Below are positions 26,103 through 39,332 of a DNA stretch of 64,000 nucleotides, piece by piece. The notes under the pieces are model-generated. The model was not told the origin of the DNA and searched no databases. It saw nothing but the letters and a program-made list of their open reading frames with translations. Source of the stretch: Geobacillus proteiniphilus. Its GTDB lineage: Bacteria; Bacillota; Bacilli; Bacillales; Anoxybacillaceae. The stretch covers positions 84,759 through 148,758 of the forward strand of contig NZ_MQMG01000002.1 in assembly GCF_001908025.1 (NCBI RefSeq). Reading direction: 5' to 3'. Numbering within the stretch: position 1 is the stretch's first letter; each line of letters starts with the position of its first letter. The position numbers were made by a program, and so were the translations under genes.

Positions 26103-27417
26103 TTGTTCCCCCTCCTCCCGCCTCATCGCCCATGTTCACCTTTTTCCACGTTTGTCCGTACAAGTAGAACCATGCCGGTTCAAGGCGGATGACTTTTTCC
26201 CGCTCCGGATCTTTGATGAGCTCATAGCCGATGGCGATATCTTTGATGAGTGATTTGCGAACGCCTTTCGTCTGTTCGAACCAGTTGACGATCTCATGGC
26301 CGGACGGCAGCGTTTTTGATGTGCGGTTGCGATCCGCGATTTCAAGGCGGAAGAGCGGGCGCTGATATTTCATCAAATCGGACGCTCCCCACGTCTCCAC
26401 GATTTCTGACATGCCGTATTCATTAAAGACTGGATAGCCGTTGACGACAAGCCGGAACGTGACTTTTCGATCCTCCTCGCTCCAGCGGGCGAAATGGTAC
26501 AGATCCGTCCAACCGCCATGCTCATTGACGAAATCAATGCTTTTTTGGATGATATGGGTTTCTTGCTCCGTTTGTCCCATATTCGAGACGCGCGCCGCTG
26601 GATTCACATACAGCAGCATCCGTTGAAGAAAATCGACGTCCATCAGCCGCGAACCGTCTGTATATTCTTCGCCAAACGGAATCAAATCTTTTTTGACAAA
26701 GCTTGGATCGCTAAAGAGCGCTTCTTTAAACTTGTCTGCGTCCAGCTCGTCGGTATAATATTGCAGACTGCTGAGCACCACTTCTTTTTCCGGCAAATAC
26801 AACTGCTTCGTTTCGCTGACCGGATAAGCGAAATAACGCGGAAAATGGCTCGCTTCTTTCGCCAGCCGGCCGATCGCCGACAAGGAGGCATCGCTGGCAA
26901 TCGCCTTGTAAATTTTGTGCTTGTCGGTCGCGATGAAGTAGATGGGGAACTCGTCCTTCCCGCCGAGCGGGACGAGCAGGCGGTCAAACGCCAATCCGTC
27001 GAGCCCCCTGTCATCGATCGTGAAAATCAATCGGTATATGTCGATCGGCACCTCATCGGGGTAAATGATCTCGAGCCGCTCTTTGCCGTTTAAAAACGAT
27101 AAAAACTTCCCTTGTGGAACAGAAGACGAAACATCTTCGAAATCGTCAAGCGTCCATTTTCTCATTTCTTTCAGCACTTCATTTTTCTCTTCGTCTTTCG
27201 TCACAGCATAGGGGACGCCGTTTTTATGAATGAGAATCTGCTTTGGCTGCACGACCATCGCTGTATCCACTTGCGTATTGCTCACGGAGACGTGTTGAAT
27301 GTATTCGTCGTTTTGCAGCACGTCGTATTTCGGATGATATGTCCATAAGGCAAACGTTAAGGTAATGCTGATGAGCACAAGCAACGTCAACACGATGGTT
27401 TTGATCGTTTCATACAT
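26089..27417 (-). CDS. walH: WalK regulator WalH (YycH)
   Basis: A 442-residue bitopic protein with one N-terminal helix (IKTIVLTLLVLISITLTFALW) and a large extracytoplasmic YycH domain. It works with WalI to control WalK. ATG 27417 is preferred because AAAAGGATG lies at good distance; ATG 27429 would add four residues. The start overlaps the walK stop by 8 bases. Confidence 0.9.
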   Translation of the reverse strand: MYETIKTIVLTLLVLISITLTFALWTYHPKYDVLQNDEYIQHVSVSNTQVDTAMVVQPKQILIHKNGVPYAVTKDEEKNEVLKEMRKWTLDDFEDVSSSVPQGKFLSFLNGKERLEIIYPDEVPIDIYRLIFTIDDRGLDGLAFDRLLVPLGGKDEFPIYFIATDKHKIYKAIASDASLSAIGRLAKEASHFPRYFAYPVSETKQLYLPEKEVVLSSLQYYTDELDADKFKEALFSDPSFVKKDLIPFGEEYTDGSRLMDVDFLQRMLLYVNPAARVSNMGQTEQETHIIQKSIDFVNEHGGWTDLYHFARWSEEDRKVTFRLVVNGYPVFNEYGMSEIVETWGASDLMKYQRPLFRLEIADRNRTSKTLPSGHEIVNWFEQTKGVRKSLIKDIAIGYELIKDPEREKVIRLEPAWFYLYGQTWKKVNMGDEAGGGGTNGLE

Positions 27418-29239
27418 CGCACCAGTCATCCTTTTGCTCGCGTTCTAGCGGCAGCGTAAAATAAATCGTCGTTCCTTTATGCTCCTTGCTTTCTGCCCAA
27501 ATCGTCCCGCCATGGGCAACGACGACTTCTTTGGCAATGGCCAGCCCAAGCCCCGTACCGCCCAATTTGCGCGATCGCGCCTTGTCGACCCGGTAAAACC
27601 GTTCGAAAATTTTTGCCAAGTCGGCTTTCGGAATGCCGACTCCTTCGTCGCTGACGCTGACGATAATTTCATCAGCAAGTTTGCGGACGCGAAACGTAAT
27701 CGTCCCGCCTTGCGGAGAGTATTTCAAAGCGTTCGAAATAATGTTATCTAACACTTGCGTAATTTTATCTTCATCAACTTCAATAAAAATCGCCTCGCGC
27801 GGAATTTTGCGAACGAACCGGATGTTGTCGCTTTTCGTCAACTCAAATCGGTCAATGACTTTATGGAAATAGGCCGAAAAATTGATCCACGTTTTCTTCA
27901 GCTTGTAGTCTTTGCTGTCGAGCTTGGACAGATGGAGCAAGTCGTTGACGAGCCGAATCATCCGTTCCGTTTCATTTTGCACGACTTGAATGAACCTCGG
28001 CGCGATGTCTTTATCTTGCCAAGCGCCGTCAGCGAGCGCTTCTAAGTAGCTTTTCATCGTGGTGAGCGGCGTGCGCAATTCATGTGACACGTTGGCGACA
28101 AACTGCCGCCGCTCGCGGTCGATTTTTTCCTGTTCGGTAATATCGTGCAAAACGACGATCAACCCATTGACAAATCCGCCCTCTTTTTGAATCACCGACA
28201 ACGACGCGCGCAAAATATACAGTTCCTCATCCGTGCTGAAATCTAAAATGAGCGAATCACGCTCCTCAAGCAGCGTTTCAAACGTATACTGGTCGGCAAT
28301 GCCAAGCACGTCGACGATCGAACTCGACAGCACTGTTTCACGTGAAACATTCAAAATGTTTAACGCTGCATCGTTAATGAGAATGACGCGCCCGCGACGG
28401 TCGGTCGCAATGACGCCATCGGTCATATGCGTCAAGACGGACTCGAGCTTGCGCCGTTCCCCTTCCGTCGTCGCCTGCGCTTCCTGCAATTTTTTCGTCA
28501 AATTGTTGAACGTCATCGCCAATTGGCCGATTTCATCATAGCCGTACACTTTCACCTTGCGGGAGAAATCTCCCCTCGTCATCGCCAGCGCTTGCCGGCG
28601 CATATCGGAAATCGGCCGGGTGATCGTGCGCGACAAAAAAATGCCGAGCACGGCGGTAATGGCGAGAGCGATCCCCGTCCCGGTCGCCAAAATCATATTG
28701 ATTTGCCGCATTTGCGAAAAGACGTTTTCCATCGAGGCGATGACGTAAATGACACCTTTGATTTCGCCGCTCGTTTTAATCGGAGTCGACGAAATGTACA
28801 TGCGATGGCCTGTTTTCGAATCGAGCAGCATCTGGTCAACCATTTCACCCGTAACAAGTGAACGTTTTACGTAAATTTCCGTCGTCCGCTTCCCGACGAT
28901 ATTTTGCGTATACGGATTGGACGTTGCCAACACTTTCCCTTTCTCATCGATGACGCGCACTTCGGAAATGTCTTGGGAAACGAAATCATGAAGAAGCGAA
29001 CGGATGTCTTCTTCCAATGTCGGGCTTTTTTCATCGCGCTCCCGATTCATCGCCTGCTCGACGTTATAGGCGAGCAAGGTCACCCGTTCGTTTAATGAGT
29101 TTTTAAAGTTCTGCACAAGCTCCGTTTCCAGCTTGCGAACGAAGTACACGCCGATGATTTGCATGGCGACGAGAATCAATAATACATAAATGATGACAAA
29201 CTTAAAATGAATCGAACGGAATGGGCCTACTTTTTTCAT
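27410..29239 (-). CDS. walK: Essential sensor histidine kinase WalK
   Basis: 609 residues in the order: helix 1 (14-34), extracytoplasmic Cache-type loop, helix 2 (about 182-204), HAMP, PAS (ATDRRGRVILINDAALNIL), HisKA with FVANVSHELRTPLTTMKSYLEAL (phospho-His), and HATPase with N box DNIISNALKYS, G1 DEGVGIPKADL and G2 GGTGLGLAIAKEVV. It phosphorylates WalR to control autolysins and wall metabolism at division. A perfect parS site lies inside the PAS-coding region. Start ATG 29239; a GAGTCATGA near the walR stop serves as ribosome site. Confidence 0.95.
   Translation of the reverse strand: MKKVGPFRSIHFKFVIIYVLLILVAMQIIGVYFVRKLETELVQNFKNSLNERVTLLAYNVEQAMNRERDEKSPTLEEDIRSLLHDFVSQDISEVRVIDEKGKVLATSNPYTQNIVGKRTTEIYVKRSLVTGEMVDQMLLDSKTGHRMYISSTPIKTSGEIKGVIYVIASMENVFSQMRQINMILATGTGIALAITAVLGIFLSRTITRPISDMRRQALAMTRGDFSRKVKVYGYDEIGQLAMTFNNLTKKLQEAQATTEGERRKLESVLTHMTDGVIATDRRGRVILINDAALNILNVSRETVLSSSIVDVLGIADQYTFETLLEERDSLILDFSTDEELYILRASLSVIQKEGGFVNGLIVVLHDITEQEKIDRERRQFVANVSHELRTPLTTMKSYLEALADGAWQDKDIAPRFIQVVQNETERMIRLVNDLLHLSKLDSKDYKLKKTWINFSAYFHKVIDRFELTKSDNIRFVRKIPREAIFIEVDEDKITQVLDNIISNALKYSPQGGTITFRVRKLADEIIVSVSDEGVGIPKADLAKIFERFYRVDKARSRKLGGTGLGLAIAKEVVVAHGGTIWAESKEHKGTTIYFTLPLEREQKDDWCDV
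28334..28349. promoter_or_regulatory. parS: parS site (ParB/Spo0J binding) inside walK
   Basis: TGTTTCACGTGAAACA is a perfect 16-bp parS palindrome. On the walK strand it encodes NVSRET. It lies 25 kb left of oriC and would nucleate ParB spreading for origin segregation. Confidence 0.9.
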
Positions 29240-29245
29240 GCTGGC

Positions 29246-29959
29246 TCATGACTCCTGTTCCGGATTGCGCAAGTAATAGCCGACGCCCCGCCTTGTGACG
29301 ATCCAATTCGGGTGGGAAGGGTTGTCCTCAATTTTTTCACGCAGACGTCTTACCGTCACGTCCACGGTGCGCACATCGCCATAGTAATCGTAGCCCCAGA
29401 CGGTTTGCAACAAATGCTCGCGCGTCATCACTTGGCCGATATGCTTCGCCAAGTAATGAAGCAGTTCAAATTCGCGGTGGGTCAGTTCAATTGTTTCCCC
29501 CCGCTTTTGCACGACATACGCGTCCGGACGGATGACGAGCGGGCCAATGACGATTTCATTTGTTTCGTTTTCTCCTTCTTCTTGGTTGGCCGTTTGCGCA
29601 TGGCGGCGCAAGTTTGCCTTCACCCGCGCCAGCAGCTCGCGCGTGCTGAACGGCTTTGTCACATAATCGTCCGCACCGAGCTCCAACCCAAGCACTTTAT
29701 CAATCTCGGAATCTTTCGCCGTCAGCATAATGATCGGCATATCATACTTTTTCCGCACTTCGCGGCATACTTCCATGCCGTCTTTTAACGGCAACATAAT
29801 ATCCAATAAAATCAAGTCCGGCATCGTTTCTTCGACTTTTTGCAGCGCTTCTTCGCCGTCGTAGGCGCAAATGACTTCATATCCTTCTTTTTGCAAATTA
29901 AATTGCAAAATATCGGCAATCGGTTTTTCATCATCAACGACTAAAATGCGTTTTTCCAT
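29246..29959 (-). CDS. walR: Essential response regulator WalR
   Basis: A 237-residue OmpR/PhoB-type regulator. The receiver domain shows the acidic pocket VVDDEK, the phospho-Asp in [13 protein letters not shown], Thr in IMLTAKD and Lys in [10 protein letters not shown]. The C-terminal winged helix ends with [31 protein letters not shown]. First gene of walRKHIJ-htrC; it activates wall hydrolase genes. ATG 29959 follows GGAAGGATG; an upstream GTG is also in frame but closer to that site. Confidence 0.95.
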   Translation of the reverse strand: MEKRILVVDDEKPIADILQFNLQKEGYEVICAYDGEEALQKVEETMPDLILLDIMLPLKDGMEVCREVRKKYDMPIIMLTAKDSEIDKVLGLELGADDYVTKPFSTRELLARVKANLRRHAQTANQEEGENETNEIVIGPLVIRPDAYVVQKRGETIELTHREFELLHYLAKHIGQVMTREHLLQTVWGYDYYGDVRTVDVTVRRLREKIEDNPSHPNWIVTRRGVGYYLRNPEQES

Positions 29960-30065
29960 CTCGCTCACATCCTTCCTTTTGCGATGGAATCCTATCATTA
30001 CTAATTTACCATGTTATGAACATGAAATCATCCTTTGCCGATTGCCATTTTGAGGAGCCTATCAA

Positions 30066-30098
30066 AGAAAAAAAGCATAGACGCGCGTGCATCTATGC
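30066..30098 (-). terminator. Terminator of purA
   Basis: Leftward, GCATAGA and TCTATGC pair around a GC-rich loop (GC-rich inner bases may pair too) and are followed by TTTTTTT. It separates purA from the wal operon promoter region. Confidence 0.8.
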
Positions 30099-30148
30099 CT
30101 GTAGTTTGCTTTGTTTATACGCCGCCTGTCACCGTCTACTATCGCCGC

Positions 30149-33017
<2,869 letters not shown>

Positions 33018-33057
33018 CGTCTCACCGCCTTTTCCCCCGTTTCATTTCCGTCGATAA

Positions 33058-33083
33058 TGCCCCCGCCATAGCGGGCGGGGGCA
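33058..33083 (-). other. Stable GC hairpin between rplI and dnaB
   Basis: TGCCCCCGCC and GGCGGGGGCA form a perfect 10-bp stem with a 6-base loop. No T run follows on either strand, so it is not a classic terminator; it may protect or process the rplI-dnaB mRNA. Confidence 0.6.
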
Positions 33084-33095
33084 TCGTCGCTACCG

Positions 33096-35518
<2,423 letters not shown>

Positions 35519-35561
35519 TCAAGTCAGCTCCTACACTGAAGAAATGGCTCACCTTATCCAA

Positions 35562-36491
35562 TTATAATATGCGGCGGCGCAAATCAAATCCTAAATCAAT
35601 TATACCGAATATCGCCACAAGATAAAGTAGAAAAGGCAGGAATAAGCAAATGACCGTCCCTGCCGCCACCACACCTTTGCCAATCCCTTTTTTGTAAGCG
35701 GCGTAGTAAAGAAACGAAAATCCTTGCACGATCATCGCCAGCTGCAATACATAGGATAAGTTCAACACGGCGATATAAGCAAACGATCCTTCTTTGAACG
35801 GGAACAAGGAGAGAAGGAGCACAAGGACATACACCCACAATACGGTTTTCGGCCACGTCAACTCGCGAAACGGCGGCCATGAGCCGACCGGCAGCTTCAG
35901 CCTCTTCATCACCGGCAGCGAGACGATGATCGTCGCGTACGCCAGCGCAAACGAAGCGATGACAAACAGCGTCGGAACCATATAGCCGATCAGCTTCAGC
36001 CCTTGTTCGAACTGCCTTTTCATCTCCAAAGGCGGCGCTTGGCCCATTCCCTTCATTAGATTCATTGCCGTGTCAAACGATTCTCGCACGAGCGCAAGCG
36101 TATCTTGGATCATATCGACGTGCAAAAATTGAATCGAGATGATGTAATCAAGCACGATATTCACCAAAAATACAAGCGCGCCGACAAGAAGAACAAGATA
36201 ACGGTTTTTCTGTTTCGAAAGCATTGCGCCGACCGCCATGCCAACGGTGCCAAACATGAGCGCCATCGGCAGTGACAAAAGCGAGCCGATCAAACCGGAG
36301 ATGACAAGGGCCGCCGCCAGCAGCAAAACAGCGGGAGCAAGACCGTTTCGCATCGTAAACACCATAAACGGAAGCGCTAAAAACAAAGCGGCGACAATCC
36401 CAATGACCGGCGCGTACAGCGCAAGCAAAAACAAAACGGCAAACAGCGCGAGCTCAATCGCCGCTTCGGTGAGGGCGTGCGTTTTTCGCAA
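35562..36491 (-). CDS. yybS: DUF2232 membrane protein YybS
   Basis: A 309-residue polytopic membrane protein with about eight hydrophobic segments, the DUF2232 family; function unknown. The length agrees with B. subtilis YybS. TTG 36491 is chosen as start because AAAGGGGAA lies six bases before it and the product then begins RKTHALTEAAIELALF; the frame upstream to 36641 overlaps the rpsR terminator region and is not coding-like. Followed 43 bases later by gdpP. Confidence 0.8.
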   Translation of the reverse strand: MRKTHALTEAAIELALFAVLFLLALYAPVIGIVAALFLALPFMVFTMRNGLAPAVLLLAAALVISGLIGSLLSLPMALMFGTVGMAVGAMLSKQKNRYLVLLVGALVFLVNIVLDYIISIQFLHVDMIQDTLALVRESFDTAMNLMKGMGQAPPLEMKRQFEQGLKLIGYMVPTLFVIASFALAYATIIVSLPVMKRLKLPVGSWPPFRELTWPKTVLWVYVLVLLLSLFPFKEGSFAYIAVLNLSYVLQLAMIVQGFSFLYYAAYKKGIGKGVVAAGTVICLFLPFLLYLVAIFGIIDLGFDLRRRIL

Positions 36492-36583
36492 TGAACGTTC
36501 CCCTTTCTTTGTTTTTTTGGTGATTTGACCTCCTTCCCCACTTTCGCCCTGCTTGAGAGTGGGAGTCCGCTCGGTCAGAGGAG

Positions 36584-36617
36584 ATAAAAAAAGCAGTAAG
36601 GATCCCCCCTTACTGCT
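36584..36617 (-). terminator. Terminator of rpsF-ssb-rpsR
   Basis: Leftward, AGCAGTAAGG and CCTTACTGCT pair around a 6-base loop and are followed by T7. Confidence 0.88.
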
Positions 36618-36627
36618 TGCTTTCGGC

Positions 36628-36864
36628 TCACTCGTCCGCAACGTACGGCAGAAGCGCCATTTGGCGCGCGCGTTTGATCGCGACCGTCAATTTGCGCTGA
36701 TATTTCGCGCTCGTTCCCGTTACACGGCGCGGCAAAATTTTGCCGCGTTCGGAAATGAACTTTTTCAGCAAATCGACGTCTTTGTAGTCGATATGCGTAA
36801 TGTTGTTCGCCGTGAAGTAACATACTTTGCGGCGTTTGCCGCGTCCGCCTTTCCGTCCTGCCAT
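36628..36864 (-). CDS. rpsR: 30S ribosomal protein S18
   Basis: 78 residues, with [38 protein letters not shown] typical of S18, which binds S6 on the 30S platform. It contains a lone Cys, the C-minus type lacking the zinc set. Last gene of rpsF-ssb-rpsR; AAAGGAGGAA precedes ATG 36864. Confidence 0.95.
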   Translation of the reverse strand: MAGRKGGRGKRRKVCYFTANNITHIDYKDVDLLKKFISERGKILPRRVTGTSAKYQRKLTVAIKRARQMALLPYVADE

Positions 36865-36964
36865 GCTTGTTTCCTCCTTTCCATTGCCGTCGTTTCCTCA
36901 TCGGTGGAATGGCCCGCTGCCTGCACGTTGCTTAGAGGCAGGGGGCTTCAAGCGACCTGTTTAT

Positions 36965-37459
36965 TTAAAACGGCAAATCATCATCAGAAATATCGATCGG
37001 CTGGCCGTCATTGGCGAAAGGATCGTCATCGATGCGGCCAACCCCTTTTTCATTCGGATATCGGTGGTTCTGATCTTGTCCGAATGGGAATGGATCCCCA
37101 TAGTAGCCGCCTGCTGTTGCCCCTCGCTGCTCGCTCGTTCCTTTCGGCTCAAGAAATTGGACGCTATCAGCCACCACTTCCGTCACATACACGCGCCGAC
37201 CTTCTTGATTTTCATAGCTGCGGGTTTGCAGTCGGCCATCGACGCCAGCCAAGCTCCCCTTTTTCAAAAAGTTGGCGACGTTTTCCGCCTGGCGGCGCCA
37301 AACGACACACTGGATAAAATCCGTTTCTCGCTCGCCCTGCTGGTTTGTAAACGGACGGTTGACCGCGAGCGTAAACGTGGCAACAGCCACTCCGCTTGGA
37401 GTGTAGCGCAACTCCGGATCTCTCGTTAACCTGCCGACCAAAATGACGCGGTTAATCAT
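36965..37459 (-). CDS. ssb: Single-stranded DNA-binding protein
   Basis: 164 residues: an OB fold ([35 protein letters not shown]), a flexible Gly/Asn/Pro-rich linker and the acidic tip DISDDDLPF that docks partner proteins. It is the replication SSB (SsbA), embedded between rpsF and rpsR as usual. ATG 37459 follows AGAGGTGG; a GTG three codons earlier is inside that site. Confidence 0.95.
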   Translation of the reverse strand: MINRVILVGRLTRDPELRYTPSGVAVATFTLAVNRPFTNQQGERETDFIQCVVWRRQAENVANFLKKGSLAGVDGRLQTRSYENQEGRRVYVTEVVADSVQFLEPKGTSEQRGATAGGYYGDPFPFGQDQNHRYPNEKGVGRIDDDPFANDGQPIDISDDDLPF

Positions 37460-37489
37460 CAGAACCACCTCTTCATCCTATCGAAAAGA

Positions 37490-37777
37490 TTATTCTTCTT
37501 CTTTGACGACGATATGACGGATGATGTCTTCGCTGATGCGCGCTAAGCGGTCGAATTCTTGCACCGCTTTCGGCTCCGATACGACATTGACGATCATGTA
37601 ATAGCCGTCGCGGTATTTTTGAATTTCATAGGCTAAGCGGCGCTTGCCCCAATCCGTCACGTTCGTAATCTCCGCGCCGTTTTCTTTCAACACATTGTTG
37701 AACCGTTCCACGAGAGCTTGTCTCGCTTCATCGTCCATGTTCGGGCGGATGATGTACATGATTTCGTACTTTCTCAC
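37490..37777 (-). CDS. rpsF: 30S ribosomal protein S6
   Basis: 95 residues beginning (GTG start) [29 protein letters not shown], with [23 protein letters not shown]; a standard S6. GTG 37777 follows AAAAGGAGGTGACGAGC. Opens the rpsF-ssb-rpsR operon. A GC hairpin in its leader may bind the S6:S18 complex. Confidence 0.95.
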   Translation of the reverse strand: MRKYEIMYIIRPNMDDEARQALVERFNNVLKENGAEITNVTDWGKRRLAYEIQKYRDGYYMIVNVVSEPKAVQEFDRLARISEDIIRHIVVKEEE

Positions 37778-37797
37778 GCTCGTCACCTCCTTTTGGT

Positions 37798-37823
37798 CTA
37801 AGCGGCCCTTCCGTTCGAAGGGC
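37798..37823 (-). promoter_or_regulatory. Leader hairpin of rpsF, candidate S6:S18 autoregulatory element
   Basis: Leftward, GCCCTT-CGAACGG-AAGGGC is followed by CGCTTAGACC and then the ribosome site AAAAGGAGG. Known S6:S18 leaders have a stem-loop with a CCG motif near the Shine-Dalgarno; AAGGGCCGCTT here could supply it. Assignment is tentative. Confidence 0.35.
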
Positions 37824-37854
37824 AAGGAGCAATCACCATTACTCACATTTGTTG

Positions 37855-37883
37855 ATTATATCATGACCGACAACGATAAGCAA
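37855..37883 (-). promoter_or_regulatory. rpsF operon promoter
   Basis: Leftward: TTGCTT (37883-37878), 17 bases, TATAAT (37860-37855). Transcription would start about 70 bases before the rpsF start codon. Confidence 0.7.
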
Positions 37884-37936
37884 GGCAGTTTGCCGCACTC
37901 CGTCGGAGCAAACATCTTCCATCCGTGCGGATAAGC

Positions 37937-37957
37937 CAAAAACGGCCCCACGCCGTG
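37937..37957 (-). terminator. Possible terminator of ychF
   Basis: Leftward, ACGGC-GTGGG-GCCGT followed by TTTTGG. The stem is only five base pairs. Confidence 0.5.
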
Positions 37958-37991
37958 ACCTGCTGCATCCACCCCGCCCTCGAACCGATGG

Positions 37992-39092
37992 TTACACGTT
38001 GAACCGGAAATGCATAATGTCGCCGTCTTGCACTTCATAGTCTTTTCCCTCCAAGCGCACTTTTCCGGCTTCGCGCGCCGCCGCCATCGATCCAGCCGCG
38101 ACAAGGTCATCGTACGACACCGTTTCCGCGCGAATAAACCCGCGCTCAAAGTCGGAATGGATAATGCCGGCGCATTGCGGCGCTTTCATCCCTTTGCGGA
38201 ACGTCCACGCCCGCACCTCCTGCTCGCCGGCGGTGAAAAACGTCGCCAATCCGAGCAAGCTGTAAGCAGCGCGGATGAGCTGGTCAAGGCCGGACTGCTC
38301 AATGCCGAGTTCCTGCAAAAACTGCCGTTTTTCCTCATCGCTGAACTCCGCGATTTCCTCTTCAATTTTAGCGCAGACGACGATGACTTCCGCATTGTCG
38401 CGCTTCGCAAACTCGCGCACATCCTTGACAAAGGGATTGCTGCTAGGGTCGGCGACATCTTCCTCGCCGACATTGGCGACGTAAAGCATCGGCTTTATCG
38501 TCAACAAATGCAGCTGCTTGACGACTTTCATCTCTTCATCAGTGAACTCGAGCGTGCGCGCCGGCTTGCCGGCTTCGAGCGTCTCCTTCAACTGCCGCAA
38601 AATGTCGTATTCAAACGCCGCCTCTTTATCCTTTTGCTTGGCGATTTTGCCGACCCGCTCGATTCGTTTGTCAACCGTCTCTAAATCGGCCAACACGAGC
38701 TCCAAATTGATCGTTTCGATATCGGCGAGCGGGTCGACTTGGCCGGCGACGTGAGTGATGTTTTCGTCGCTGAAGCAGCGGACGACTTGGCAAATCGCAT
38801 CGACTTGGCGGATGTGCGACAAAAACTTGTTGCCAAGCCCCTCTCCTTTGCTCGCCCCTTTGACGATGCCGGCGATATCGGTAAATTCAAAAACGGTCGG
38901 CACCGTCCGCTTCGGCCGAAACATTTCCGTCAATACATCGAGCCGCTCATCGGGCACTTCGACGACACCGACGTTCGGCTCAATCGTGCAAAACGGATAG
39001 TTGGCTGACTCAGCACCTGCTTTTGTAATGGCGTTAAACAACGTCGATTTGCCGACGTTCGGCAATCCGACGATTCCTGCTGTCAATCCCAT
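37992..39092 (-). CDS. ychF: Ribosome-associated ATPase YchF (OLA1 family, YyaF)
   Basis: A 366-residue Obg-family P-loop protein. G1 GLPNVGKSTLFNAIT, G3 FTDIAGIVKGASKGEGLGNKFL, an altered G4 (NVGEED), which explains its ATP preference, and a C-terminal TGS domain (RAWTFRKGMKAPQCAGIIHSDFERGFIRAE). It binds ribosomes and affects stress responses. ATG 39092 follows GAGGAGTGG; the frame upstream to 39230 lacks a ribosome site. Confidence 0.94.
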   Translation of the reverse strand: MGLTAGIVGLPNVGKSTLFNAITKAGAESANYPFCTIEPNVGVVEVPDERLDVLTEMFRPKRTVPTVFEFTDIAGIVKGASKGEGLGNKFLSHIRQVDAICQVVRCFSDENITHVAGQVDPLADIETINLELVLADLETVDKRIERVGKIAKQKDKEAAFEYDILRQLKETLEAGKPARTLEFTDEEMKVVKQLHLLTIKPMLYVANVGEEDVADPSSNPFVKDVREFAKRDNAEVIVVCAKIEEEIAEFSDEEKRQFLQELGIEQSGLDQLIRAAYSLLGLATFFTAGEQEVRAWTFRKGMKAPQCAGIIHSDFERGFIRAETVSYDDLVAAGSMAAAREAGKVRLEGKDYEVQDGDIMHFRFNV

Positions 39093-39332
39093 TCGTTCCA
39101 CTCCTCTTTCCCGTTCACATCTTCCCTCATTATATGGGCTGGCGCGGAAAATGACAAGCACGCTGCAAGCGGGGAATGCTTCCTCTCCCACCCGCTTCAA
39201 AAAAGGCAGGAGTTTGCACCCTTTTTCCAACCCTTGGATGCCAAAATCATCCTTTTCGGATCAACAGCCTTGAACCGCATTTTGTCGTCGACAATATCTT
39301 TTTTCTACTGATCCGAAGCAACTTTGAACCGC

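Noticed and set aside
30000..30148. tRNA genes between walR and purA
   Set aside because: tRNAs lie near here in B. subtilis, but only a terminator hairpin is found; no cloverleaf is seen.
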